Assembly: GCF_019145375.1 (NCBI RefSeq)
Contig: NZ_JAHSTX010000001.1
Coordinates: 3,199,001-3,263,000 of the forward strand
Reading direction: 5' to 3'
DNA length: 64,000 nucleotides
Source: Pseudomonas triticicola
GTDB lineage: Bacteria; Pseudomonadota; Gammaproteobacteria; Pseudomonadales; Pseudomonadaceae
Under the pieces are notes generated by a model. That model was not told the DNA's origin and made no database searches. It saw only the letters and a list, made by a program, of their open reading frames with translations. The position numbers and the translations under genes were made by a program. Shown here piece by piece: positions 27,405 to 35,705 of this stretch (positions are counted from its first letter, which is position 1; every line of letters starts with the position of its first letter).

Positions 27405-28127
27405 CTATCGATTGATGTGCAGCTCGACCCGGCGATTTTCCGCGCGGCCTTCATCGGTGGCGTTATCGGCGACCGGCTCACTCTCGCCTCGGCCTTCGCT
27501 GGTGAGTTTGTTCGGCGCCAGGCCTTGACTCAGCAGGTACGCGGCGACACTGCTCGCGCGCCGCTCGGACAAAGCCTGGTTATAGGCGTCCGAGCCTTTG
27601 CTGTCGGTATGGCCGATGACCTTGATGCTGACCACATCGGCATTACGCAGTTTGTCCATCAAGGTGTCGAGCTGGGCTTTGGCCGCCGGGGTCAGATCGG
27701 ACTTGTCGAAATCGAACAGCACGTTGCCGGCATCGCTCAAGGTGATCACTTCGGTTTGCGGCGCCGGTTCGACCGGTTTGACTGCCGCCGGATATTGCGG
27801 CAGCGGGCAGCCACGGTGATCGACTTCGGTATTTTCCGGTGTGTCCGGGCAGCGGTCGCGGCGGTCAAAGACGCCGTCGCTGTCCTCGTCGCCATCCTGG
27901 GCGTAACAGATCAGCCCACCGGTGACGATACCCAATGCCGCGCCGCCACCGGCCCAGCCAGCGCTTTCAATGGCGCCAAGACCGCCGCCGACCAAGCCGC
28001 CAAGCAGGCTGCAGATCGGCCACGTACGTTGATTGAGGGGGGCGGTGCCATCGCTGTGAGTGGCACAACCGGTGAGCAAGCTGCCAAGCAGCAGCACCGG
28101 CAAGACGGACCTTGAGAAAACACGCAT
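27405..28127 (-). CDS. OmpA family lipoprotein with thrombospondin type-3-like calcium repeat (copy 1)
   Basis: 240 residues. Lipobox LLTGC (Cys21). A glycine-zipper-like membrane segment lies at about 40-75, then an acidic DGDEDSDGVFDRRDRCPDTPENTEVDHRGC stretch of the thrombospondin-3/OprF linker type. The C-terminal OmpA domain contains FDFDKSDLTPAAKAQLD and GHTDSKGSDAYNQALSERRASSV..ENRRVELHI, which binds peptidoglycan. It is paralogous to the next gene, same strand, 90 bases away: a tandem duplication. Confidence 0.9.
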   Translation of the reverse strand: MRVFSRSVLPVLLLGSLLTGCATHSDGTAPLNQRTWPICSLLGGLVGGGLGAIESAGWAGGGAALGIVTGGLICYAQDGDEDSDGVFDRRDRCPDTPENTEVDHRGCPLPQYPAAVKPVEPAPQTEVITLSDAGNVLFDFDKSDLTPAAKAQLDTLMDKLRNADVVSIKVIGHTDSKGSDAYNQALSERRASSVAAYLLSQGLAPNKLTSEGRGESEPVADNATDEGRAENRRVELHINR

Positions 28128-28217
28128 TTGTGAACGCTCCTGTGTACCGGCCCATACCGGTTACTCAGGAGTAAAGACCCGCATCCGCGACTGCACAAGC
28201 CGCGGATGCGAGAGGGG

Positions 28218-28913
28218 CTAGCGGACGATTTTGATTTCGGTACGACGGTTCTGCGCGCGACCATCGGCCGACTTGTTGTCAGCCACAGGCTGGCTTTCAC
28301 CAAGGCCCGACACCGAAACGAAGCTGGCACGTGGCACGCCCTGCTGGATCAGGTATTCAACCACCGAGTGCGCACGACGATCCGACAGTTTCTTGTTGTA
28401 GGCATCGCTGCCGACACTGTCGGTGTGACCGGTCACGGTCAGTTGCGCGGTAGAGGATTCCTGTTTCAGGCGATCGGCGACCTTGTCCAGCACTTGCTTG
28501 TCAGGGCCGGTCAGCGTGGCTTTGTCGAATTCGAAATGCACATCACGAATGACGATAGTTTCTTCCTTGACCACAACCGCTTCTTCGACCACTGGCGCAG
28601 GCGTCGGTGGCGGGCAACCGTCAGCGTCGACCTGCACGCCTTTTGGTGTGCCCGGGCACTTGTCGCGACTGTCCGGCACGCCATCGCCGTCTTCATCGCC
28701 ATCACCATGCACCCAGCAATAGGCCGCTGCCGTGCCGCCAACGAGCAGCGCACCGTAGCCGGCCCACGAAGCGCTTTCCGTCGCGCCGAGACCGGCACCG
28801 ACCACACCGCCGACCGCCGCACAGGTCGGCCAGTCGGTTTTCTGCAAACCTGCACAACCAGTCAACACACTGGTTAGCAGAACCAAGGGTAATGCTGTCC
28901 GAACTATGCTCAT
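28218..28913 (-). CDS. OmpA family lipoprotein with thrombospondin type-3-like calcium repeat (copy 2)
   Basis: 231 residues, the same plan as its downstream neighbour: lipobox SVLTGC (Cys20), glycine-rich membrane segment, GDGDEDGDGVPDSRDKCPGTPKGVQVDADGCP, then an OmpA domain (FEFDKATLTGPDKQVLDKVADRL, GHTDSVGSDAYNKKLSDRRAHSV, QNRRTEIKI). It is the promoter-proximal copy of the pair. The two have diverged most in the linker, where this one carries a Val/Glu/Lys-rich segment. Confidence 0.9.
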   Translation of the reverse strand: MSIVRTALPLVLLTSVLTGCAGLQKTDWPTCAAVGGVVGAGLGATESASWAGYGALLVGGTAAAYCWVHGDGDEDGDGVPDSRDKCPGTPKGVQVDADGCPPPTPAPVVEEAVVVKEETIVIRDVHFEFDKATLTGPDKQVLDKVADRLKQESSTAQLTVTGHTDSVGSDAYNKKLSDRRAHSVVEYLIQQGVPRASFVSVSGLGESQPVADNKSADGRAQNRRTEIKIVR

Positions 28914-29112
28914 CTAGTTTTCTCCTGAGGGATCGGCTTAAAACCGATTCAGGGAGTAAAGACCGGAGTTTTAATCTCCGCCAGCAATAGGCCACCGCTG
29001 TTTGCGACCGTGTTCACAGGGGTTTGCCTCTTTTGGCGAAAACCGCCGCCACCGGGCGCTTTGCCGACGCGGTCTGGCAGGCTAGTCTTGGCGGTCTGAC
29101 TGAGGAGCTTCG

Positions 29113-29610
29113 ATGAACGCCGCCATTTCTTCGCGCACGCCACAACAGGCGTTGGCCGCTTTGCTGGATCGCTACGCCCCGGCCCGACTGCTGCTGATCG
29201 GCGCCAGCGAATTTCCCGCCTTGAGCGCTTTCAAGGACGCGCATCCAGACACCGTGGTCGCCCATGCCGCACCCGGCGCACTGCCGGCTGAGCTGGCCGC
29301 GCAACGCTTCGATCTGGCTCTGGTAGTCGATTGCCTGGAACATTTGCCCAAGCGCGACGGCCTGAATCTGTTGGGCGGCATCCGCAATCTCAACGCCAGT
29401 CGCATCGCGGTGCTGGCGGATCTGGCGGCCAGTGGCTGGCAGGAAACCGATTTCTATTCGCTGGCCCTGCAGGCCAGCGAGCGTTTCCAGCGCGACGAGC
29501 AGGTGCTGACCCTGTTCACCTACGATCTGCTTGACTACAAACAAGTCCCGGACTGGCTCAATTCACGCTTCTGGGCCAATCCGGAAAACTTCGGGAAATA
29601 CTGGTGGTAA
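29113..29610 (+). CDS. Uncharacterised DUF6231-like protein
   Basis: 165 residues with a GAGGAG SD in front. The layout recalls a degenerate Rossmann methyltransferase: [56 protein letters not shown], then a C-terminal [52 protein letters not shown]. The glycine motif for SAM is weak, so catalysis is doubtful. It sits four bases upstream of the YchJ-like gene, a stable pairing in Pseudomonas as I recall it. Function unknown. Confidence 0.8.
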   Translation: MNAAISSRTPQQALAALLDRYAPARLLLIGASEFPALSAFKDAHPDTVVAHAAPGALPAELAAQRFDLALVVDCLEHLPKRDGLNLLGGIRNLNASRIAVLADLAASGWQETDFYSLALQASERFQRDEQVLTLFTYDLLDYKQVPDWLNSRFWANPENFGKYWW

Positions 29611-29614
29611 TGCA

Positions 29615-30091
29615 ATGAGTACAGCCATTTGCCCATGCGGCAGCGGCAATCTGCTGGACGCCTGCTGCGGCCCTTATCACGACGGCCACCCGGCGCCTTG
29701 CGCCGAAGCCTTGATGCGTTCGCGCTACAGCGCTTATGTGCTGGGGCTGGTCGACTATCTGGTAGGGACTACCCTGCCCGCGCAGCAGGCGGGACTGAAC
29801 CGACAATCGATCAGCGACTGGAGTGCCCAAAGCACCTGGCTCGGCCTGGAGGTTGAAAGCTCGGAAGTCTTTGGCGGTCAGCCGGAACACGCCTTTGTCA
29901 CCTTCACCGCGCGCTGGCATGACAGCCAGGGCGAGCACAGCCATCGCGAGCGCTCATCCTTTGTCCAGAATGGTGGGCGCTGGTACTTCATCGATCCGAC
30001 GGTGCAGATGAAGCTGGGGCGCAATGACGGCTGCCCGTGTGGCAGCGGGCAGAAGTTCAAGAAGTGTTGTTCGGGTTATTTCGGCGCTTGA
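29615..30091 (+). CDS. YchJ family protein with two SEC-C metal-binding motifs
   Basis: 158 residues. SEC-C-type zinc motifs flank the domain: [19 protein letters not shown] at the N-terminus and [19 protein letters not shown] at the C-terminus. The middle is the NTF2-like YchJ domain ([32 protein letters not shown]-type core). Role unknown; probably a metal-bound adaptor. The start at 29615 is chosen because it places the first SEC-C motif at the N-terminus as in E. coli YchJ. Confidence 0.9.
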   Translation: MSTAICPCGSGNLLDACCGPYHDGHPAPCAEALMRSRYSAYVLGLVDYLVGTTLPAQQAGLNRQSISDWSAQSTWLGLEVESSEVFGGQPEHAFVTFTARWHDSQGEHSHRERSSFVQNGGRWYFIDPTVQMKLGRNDGCPCGSGQKFKKCCSGYFGA

Positions 30092-30098
30092 GCTGAAG

Positions 30099-30172
30099 AT
30101 CAAAAGATCGTCCGATCGCGGCCCGAGCCTTCGGCCGCTCCTACACGGGATTAGCCGAAGGCTGAAATCTTT
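30099..30172. repeat. Palindromic intergenic repeat, third family
   Basis: Contains AGCCTTCGGC (30126-30135) and its inverted copy GCCGAAGGCT (30154-30163), plus GATCAAAAGATCG just before. This kind of 'AAGATCAAAAGATCG...CCTTCGG' element recurs between Pseudomonas genes. It can fold as a hairpin after the YchJ-like gene. Confidence 0.7.
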
Positions 30173-30207
30173 TAAGGTCTAGACTGGGCACAAAGGGAGT
30201 CAATTTC

Positions 30208-30693
30208 ATGCTCGGTCGTCGGCGCACATTACATTTTCTGCTGTTGATGCTGATCGTAAACCTCGGCGGCTGTGCCTCGTGGTTCAGCGACGAAAGCGTC
30301 GAGCCCGCCGTGCATCTGGTGAAAGTCGAGGTGGTGCGGGCCAAACTGCTCGAGCAAAAATTCATCCTGCACTTTCGCGTCGACAATCCCAACGACAGCG
30401 ACCTGACCGTGCGCGGCCTCGAATACCGGATTCACCTGGCCGACATGCTGCTCACCGAAGGCGAGCATGAGCACTGGTTTACCGTGGGGCCCAAGCGCAG
30501 CGCTTACTTCAAAGTGCCGATCCGCACCAACCTGTGGCCGAAGGTGAAACAGGTGGTGAAACTGCTGAAAAATCCGAACCAGCAGATTCCCTATCGATTG
30601 CAGGGGGAAATGGAAACCGGTTTATTCATCGCCCACTACGTGCACCTTGAGCGCAATGGCGTGATAATCCCCGCCGATCTAACTCCGGAGTGA
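30208..30693 (+). CDS. LEA type 2 / WHy-domain lipoprotein
   Basis: 161 residues. Lipobox VNLGGC (Cys22) after a hydrophobic signal. A WHy/LEA14 immunoglobulin-like domain follows ([60 protein letters not shown]). LEA type 2 proteins are linked to desiccation or envelope stress. The ATG at 30208 has GGGAG at a good distance. Its stop overlaps the region of the next small gene, so both are probably one transcript. Confidence 0.88.
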   Translation: MLGRRRTLHFLLLMLIVNLGGCASWFSDESVEPAVHLVKVEVVRAKLLEQKFILHFRVDNPNDSDLTVRGLEYRIHLADMLLTEGEHEHWFTVGPKRSAYFKVPIRTNLWPKVKQVVKLLKNPNQQIPYRLQGEMETGLFIAHYVHLERNGVIIPADLTPE

Positions 30694-30698
30694 CCTCG

Positions 30699-30902
30699 AT
30701 GACCCAGCAACCCCATGTCCATGGCCCTGACTGCAACCACGATCATGACCACCATCACGATCACGACCATGGCCATGTCCACGGCCCGAACTGCGGCCAC
30801 GCCCACCAGGAACCGGTGCGCAACGCCCTGAAAGACGTCGGCCGCAACGACCCTTGCCCATGCGGCAACGGCAAGAAATTCAAGAAGTGCCACGGCGCTT
30901 GA
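30699..30902 (+). CDS. Histidine-rich small protein with a SEC-C motif
   Basis: 67 residues. The first 40 carry a dense His/Asp cluster ([29 protein letters not shown]) able to bind nickel, zinc or copper. The C-terminus is a SEC-C zinc motif ([17 protein letters not shown]). The ATG at 30699 follows GGAG; a GTG nine bases upstream is also in frame. A metal reservoir or metallochaperone-like role is inferred only from composition. Confidence 0.85.
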   Translation: MTQQPHVHGPDCNHDHDHHHDHDHGHVHGPNCGHAHQEPVRNALKDVGRNDPCPCGNGKKFKKCHGA

Positions 30903-30936
30903 TGTCACTGGCGAAGGTCTTCTTCGCCTGACACAC

Positions 30937-31026
30937 CGCTTTCGCGAGCAGGCTCGCTCCCACAGGGATCGCGTTTCATCTGAAGAAATATGGTCACTGT
31001 GGGAGCGAGCCTGCTCGCGAAGGCGG
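30937..31026. repeat. Paired inverted REP element, tail-first orientation
   Basis: CGCTTTCGCGAGCAGG... and its inverted copy ending CCTGCTCGCGAAGGCGG, with a 45-base spacer, lie between convergent genes. Confidence 0.88.
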
Positions 31027-31047
31027 CGGCGCCTCCACTACAAAACT

Positions 31048-31605
31048 TCAGCCTGCCGCCAAAACCTGCACACTACTGACCACCGTCGCATACTCCCCAT
31101 GCAGATTGCCCAGCGACATCCCGTGCACCTCTTCAGCGGTACGCGGTGTGCCGAAATAATCGGCCTTGTCGAAGGTAAAACACGCATCCTCTACCACCCA
31201 TGTGTCGAACCCCAGATTGCCCGCAGTGCGCGCCGTCGACTCAACCGAGTTATTGGTCGCCACGCCAACGATGATCAATTGCCCGATCCCAGCCTCACGC
31301 AACTGCGCCTCCAGCCCACTGGCACAAAACGCATCCGGCACCTGTTTCTGGATCAGCCATTCACCGTCCTGCGGCATAAAGCGCGGCTGGAACTCCACCC
31401 CGTCCTGCTCGGGCCAGAACACCGAATCAGGCGAGCGCGACAAATGCTGCACGTGAATCACCGGGCGCCCGCGCAGGCGCCACAGCGCCAATAACTCAAG
31501 CATTCTTTCCTCGGCCTGAGGATTATTCCGCCGCCCCAGACGCGGATGCAGAATGCCTTTCTGCTGGTCGATGATGATCAGCGCAGCGTTGCTCTGAAGC
31601 TCCAT
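31048..31605 (-). CDS. Isochorismatase/cysteine hydrolase-fold protein with Cys to Ser at the nucleophile
   Basis: 185 residues, alpha/beta isochorismatase fold. Asp13 (IIIDQQKG) and Lys87 (LIQKQVPDAF) of the triad are present. The position that is Cys in cysteine hydrolases reads VGVATNNSVESTAR, so Ser120 takes its place. It may act as a serine-dependent or isochorismatase-like hydrolase, or be inactive. PGAP-style names such as 'cysteine hydrolase' would therefore be misleading. Confidence 0.85.
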   Translation of the reverse strand: MELQSNAALIIIDQQKGILHPRLGRRNNPQAEERMLELLALWRLRGRPVIHVQHLSRSPDSVFWPEQDGVEFQPRFMPQDGEWLIQKQVPDAFCASGLEAQLREAGIGQLIIVGVATNNSVESTARTAGNLGFDTWVVEDACFTFDKADYFGTPRTAEEVHGMSLGNLHGEYATVVSSVQVLAAG

Positions 31606-31806
31606 AGCGATCTTTCTCCTGACAGGGCACGGGACTTGTTCCGTAGTTCAACATCAGCGCTTTCCCACAAGCAACTGTCACGCCTCTGACCGATCAGCCG
31701 ACAACTGCACAAATAACCACTCGCCCCGCTTGCGCGGCCCTCGCGCCGTCACTAACGTATCGGCTTCATTGCGCCCCCAGCCTTATACCCCCGCAGGAGC
31801 TTCGCC

Positions 31807-34257
31807 ATGGCCTCGCCAGCCCTTACACATTTTCTTCCCCGGTTCGGCGTTGCCGCAGCAGTGGCCGGTGTTCTCGGCCTGTCCGGCTGCCAGACCTGGA
31901 ACGCCCAGGACAGCCTGCCGCCGACCTCCGGCGTGCAACCGCTCAAGGGCCTGGCGCAGAACGTTTCGGTGCGGCGCAATGCGATGGGCATGCCGCTGAT
32001 CGAGAGCAACAGCTTCCATGACGCGCTGTTCAGCCTCGGTTACGTCCACGCCAGCGACCGCATCAATCAGATGGTCACCCTGCGCCTGTTGGCTCAGGGC
32101 CGGTTGGCGGAAATGTCCGGCGCGTCGATGCTCGATGCCGACCGCTACATGCGCGCGGTCAATCTGAAGAAGAGCGCCGGCGAGCTGTACAAGGCCTCGT
32201 CGCCACGACTCAAACGCTTCTTCGAGGTGTACGCACGGGGCGTCAACGCCTACCTGTTCCGCTACGCCGACAAGTTGCCGGGCGACCTCGCCGCCAGCGG
32301 TTACAAGCCGGAATACTGGAAACCGGAAGATTCGGCGTTGATTTTCGCCCTGCTGAATTTCAGCCAGTCGGCCAACCTGCCGGAGGAAATCCAGTCGCTG
32401 GTGCTCGCGCAAACCGTCACCACTGACAAACTCGCCTGGCTGAGCCCGTCAGCACCCGATGAAAACCTGCCAGTGACTGAAGCCGACAAACTGCAAGGCC
32501 TCAAGCTCAACGGGCAGATTCCGGGGCTGACGGAACTGAGCAGCGCCAGCCAGCAACTGTCGGCGCTGAACCTGCTCGCCACGCCGACTGCGAACAATTG
32601 GGCGATCGCCCCGCAACGCAGCCGCAGCGGCAAGAGCCTGCTGGCCAGCGATGCGCACGGGCCGCTGGCCGCACCGTCGCTGTGGAGTTTCGTGCAGATC
32701 CGCGCGCCGAAATATCAGGCCGCCGGCGTCACGGTTGCCGGTCTGCCGATGGTGCTCGGTGGTTTCAACGGCAAAGTGGCGTGGAGCATGACCAGCGTGC
32801 TCGGCGATAACCAGGATCTGTTCCTCGAGAAAATTCGCCGTCAGGGCAGCAGCCTCACTTATGAAGTCAACGGCAAATGGCAGCCGCTGGGCGTGCGCAA
32901 CGAAACCTACTTCGTCAAAGGCCAGCGACCGATTCGCGAAGCCGTTTACGAAACCCGCCACGGCGCGTTGCTCAACAGTGCCCAGGCAGCGGCGCAGGGC
33001 AGCGGTTTCGGCCTCGCTTTGCAGACGCCAAGCTTCACTGACGACAAAACCCTGGATGCCTTCTTCGATCTGAGCCGCGCGCAGAACGTCGAGCACGCCT
33101 CGGACGCCAGCCGCGAAATCCGCGCCATTACTCTGAATCTGGTCTTTGCCGATGCAAGCAATATCGGCTGGCAAGTCACCGGGCGCTTCCCCAACCGTCG
33201 CGAAGGCGAAGGCGTGCTGCCCTCGCCGGGCTGGGACGGTCGCTACGACTGGGACGGTTACGCCGACCCGATGCTGCACCCCTACGATCAGGACCCGGCA
33301 CAAGGCTGGCTCGGCACCGCCAACCAGCGGGTGATTCCCGACGGCTACGGCATGCAGTTGTCGAAATCCTGGGCGGCACCGGAGCGTGGCGAACGTCTGG
33401 CGGAAATGGCTGGCAGCGGCAAGCACGACAGCCGCAGCGTGATCGCCATGCAGTACGACCAGACCACCACCTTCGCCGCCAAGCTGAAAAAAGTCTTCGA
33501 AGCGCCAAGCATGAAGCAACCGCTGAAACAGGCGATCGACGCCCTGCCGGAAGCCGAACGCAGCAAGGCGCGCGAAGCCTTCACCCGTTTGATGGCGTTC
33601 GACGGCAAGCTCAGCCCGACCTCGGCGGATGCGGCGATCTACGAACTGTTTCTGCAGGAAAGCATGAAGCAGATCTTCCTCGATGAACTGGGTCCTGAAT
33701 CGAGCCCGGCGTGGAAGGCGTTTGTCGCCAATGGCGATCTGTCCTATGCGGCGCAGGCCGATCATCTCTTGGGGCGTGAGGACAGTCCGTTCTGGGATGA
33801 CCTGCGCACGCCGCAGAAGGAAGACAAAGCGGTGATTCTCGCCCGTAGCCTCGCTGCGGCGATTACTGCCGGTGACAGCCAGTTGGGCGGCGATCATCGC
33901 GCCTGGCAGTGGGGCAAATTGCACAGCTATGCGTGGAAAAACAGCAACGGCCAGACTGTGCGCGGACCACTGGCAGCCGGTGGCGATCACACCACGCTGA
34001 ACAGCTCGGCGTTTGCCTGGGGCCAGGACTTCGTCACCACGCGCGCGCCGTCGATGCGTTTTATCGTCGACTTCGGCCAGAGCGAGCCACTGATGGCGCA
34101 GAACGGTACGGGGCAGTCGGGCAATCCACTGAGTCCGAACTACCTGAACGGGATCGATGCATGGCTGAAAGGTCAGTACATCGGCTTGCCGATGCAGCCG
34201 CAGAACTTTGATCGGGTGTATGGCAAGACCCGCTTGACCCTCACCCCCGGGAAATAG
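31807..34257 (+). CDS. Penicillin acylase family protein (QuiP-like) lacking the Ntn serine
   Basis: 816 residues, full length for the family. A lipoprotein-like signal (GLSGC, Cys28) is followed by the alpha subunit region with [28 protein letters not shown]. The beta subunit should begin at the S-N-N-W motif, where the new N-terminal serine is the nucleophile. Here the sequence is [28 protein letters not shown], with Ala262 in that position. QuiP and PvdQ relatives cleave acyl-homoserine lactones. Without Ser (or Thr/Cys) neither self-processing nor catalysis is expected in the usual way. The reading frame is otherwise intact and well conserved. Confidence 0.87.
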   Translation: MASPALTHFLPRFGVAAAVAGVLGLSGCQTWNAQDSLPPTSGVQPLKGLAQNVSVRRNAMGMPLIESNSFHDALFSLGYVHASDRINQMVTLRLLAQGRLAEMSGASMLDADRYMRAVNLKKSAGELYKASSPRLKRFFEVYARGVNAYLFRYADKLPGDLAASGYKPEYWKPEDSALIFALLNFSQSANLPEEIQSLVLAQTVTTDKLAWLSPSAPDENLPVTEADKLQGLKLNGQIPGLTELSSASQQLSALNLLATPTANNWAIAPQRSRSGKSLLASDAHGPLAAPSLWSFVQIRAPKYQAAGVTVAGLPMVLGGFNGKVAWSMTSVLGDNQDLFLEKIRRQGSSLTYEVNGKWQPLGVRNETYFVKGQRPIREAVYETRHGALLNSAQAAAQGSGFGLALQTPSFTDDKTLDAFFDLSRAQNVEHASDASREIRAITLNLVFADASNIGWQVTGRFPNRREGEGVLPSPGWDGRYDWDGYADPMLHPYDQDPAQGWLGTANQRVIPDGYGMQLSKSWAAPERGERLAEMAGSGKHDSRSVIAMQYDQTTTFAAKLKKVFEAPSMKQPLKQAIDALPEAERSKAREAFTRLMAFDGKLSPTSADAAIYELFLQESMKQIFLDELGPESSPAWKAFVANGDLSYAAQADHLLGREDSPFWDDLRTPQKEDKAVILARSLAAAITAGDSQLGGDHRAWQWGKLHSYAWKNSNGQTVRGPLAAGGDHTTLNSSAFAWGQDFVTTRAPSMRFIVDFGQSEPLMAQNGTGQSGNPLSPNYLNGIDAWLKGQYIGLPMQPQNFDRVYGKTRLTLTPGK

Positions 34258-34273
34258 AGCAAAGATCAACAGC

Positions 34274-34594
34274 CCCTCACCCTAGCCCTCTCCCGGAGGG
34301 AGAGGGGACTGATTGGGGGATGCTTGGGTCTTGCGCCGACCTGAAAGAGAGACGGTGAATCCAACATTGGATCAGGCTCAAGGCTGTGCCGGATCCATAT
34401 GCAACTCGGTCCCCCAAGTCGATGTACCTCACCAGAAACCTCGGTCGGCCCCTCTACAAAGCGAGGTGAATCCAACATTGGATCAGGCTCAAGGCTGTGC
34501 CGCATCCATATTCAACTCGGTCCCCCAGGTCGATGTACCTCACCAGACACCTCGGTCGGCCCCCTCTCCCTCTGGGAGAGGGCTGGGGTGAGGG
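34274..34594. repeat. Composite repeat: two 110-base tandem units inside inverted arms
   Basis: Inverted arms CCCTCACCCTAGCCCTCTCCC (left; first 20 bases pair) and GGGAGAGGGCTGGGGTGAGG (right) enclose two tandem copies of a unit starting GTGAATCCAACATTGGATCA (34355 and 34465, period 110 bases). The unit itself contains a TCCAACATTGGA palindrome. The copies differ at a few positions. No real coding frame fills it. It covers most of the 413-base gap between the acylase and exonuclease genes. Confidence 0.88.
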
Positions 34595-34670
34595 TAGCGC
34601 TTCAAAGCCGATCGAACTTCCAGCCTCACGCCTGCCTCATAGCTAACAAGCCCCCCATTCCGGTCACGAC

Positions 34671-35705
34671 ATGGATCTTGTTATTGCCCGACCTGAAGGT
34701 CTCTACTGCCCCGCCGGGGATTTCTATATCGATCCGTGGCGGCCGGTCGAGCGTTCGGTGATCACCCATGCCCATGGCGATCACGCGCGCACCGGTAATC
34801 AGCACTACCTGTCGAGCAGCGCCAGCGCCGGGATTCTGCGCGCGCGTCTGGGTCAGGACATCCAGTTGCAAACCCTCGATTACGGCCAGCGCCTGACCCA
34901 CCACGGCGTGACCCTGAGCTTTCACCCCGCCGGGCATGTCCTCGGTTCGGCGCAGGTGCGGCTGGAATACGGCGGCGAAGTCTGGGTCGCATCGGGCGAT
35001 TACAAGGTCGAGCCGGATGGCACTTGCACCCCATTCGAACCGGTGCGCTGCCACACCTTCATCACCGAATCGACCTTCGGCCTGCCGATCTATCGCTGGC
35101 AGCCGCAGGCGCAGATCTTCGCCGAGATCAATCAGTGGTGGGCGGCCAATATTGCCGCCGGTAAGGCCAGCGTGTTGTTCTGCTATTCCTTCGGCAAGGC
35201 GCAGCGGATTCTCCACGGCATCGACGAAACCCTCGGGCCGATCCTCAGCCACGGCGCGGTCGAACCGTTGAACCGCGTCTACCGCGATGCCGGCGTGTAC
35301 CTGCCGCCGACGATCTATGCGGGCGACGTAAAAAAAAGCGACCCGATCATGCGCCAGGCGCTGGTCATTGCTCCGCCGTCAGCAGGCGGCAGTACCTGGA
35401 TGCGGCGTTTCGGCGAGTTCAGCGATGCCTTTGCCAGCGGCTGGATGCGCCTGCGCGGAACCCGGCGGCGGCGCGGCGTCGATCGCGGTTTCGTCCTTTC
35501 CGATCACGCCGATTGGCCCGGCCTGCTGTGGGCGATCAACCAGACCGGCGCGGAACGGGTGATGGTCACCCACGGCTCGATCGGCGTGCTCGTGCGCCAT
35601 CTGCGCGAACAGGGCCTCGATGCACAAGGCTTCACCACCGAATACGGCGATGACGAAGACGACAACATCGCCACCGAACCCACCGTTGCCGAGACATCGC
35701 CATGA
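34671..35705 (+). CDS. Ligase-associated DNA exonuclease (MBL fold)
   Basis: 344 residues, metallo-beta-lactamase/beta-CASP nuclease related to SNM1/Artemis. The metal motif is H33-A-H35-G-D37-H38, followed by PAGHVLGSAQV and a SGDYK segment, and TESTFGLP. Proteins of this type occur in the four-gene set with an ATP-dependent ligase, a DEXH helicase and the PdeM phosphoesterase. It overlaps the ligase gene by four bases (ATGA). Confidence 0.92.
   Translation: MDLVIARPEGLYCPAGDFYIDPWRPVERSVITHAHGDHARTGNQHYLSSSASAGILRARLGQDIQLQTLDYGQRLTHHGVTLSFHPAGHVLGSAQVRLEYGGEVWVASGDYKVEPDGTCTPFEPVRCHTFITESTFGLPIYRWQPQAQIFAEINQWWAANIAAGKASVLFCYSFGKAQRILHGIDETLGPILSHGAVEPLNRVYRDAGVYLPPTIYAGDVKKSDPIMRQALVIAPPSAGGSTWMRRFGEFSDAFASGWMRLRGTRRRRGVDRGFVLSDHADWPGLLWAINQTGAERVMVTHGSIGVLVRHLREQGLDAQGFTTEYGDDEDDNIATEPTVAETSP

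Noticed and set aside
27319..27528. 69-residue frame MNFVQTLMKWLPGRRS
   Set aside because: Its second half is antisense to the OmpA-family gene; the start has an SD-like GAGGGA, but nothing else supports it.
34313..34761. Frames of 92 and 120 residues across the 110-base repeats
   Set aside because: They only translate the two repeat units (NPTLDQAQGC twice) and run into the exonuclease gene in another phase.
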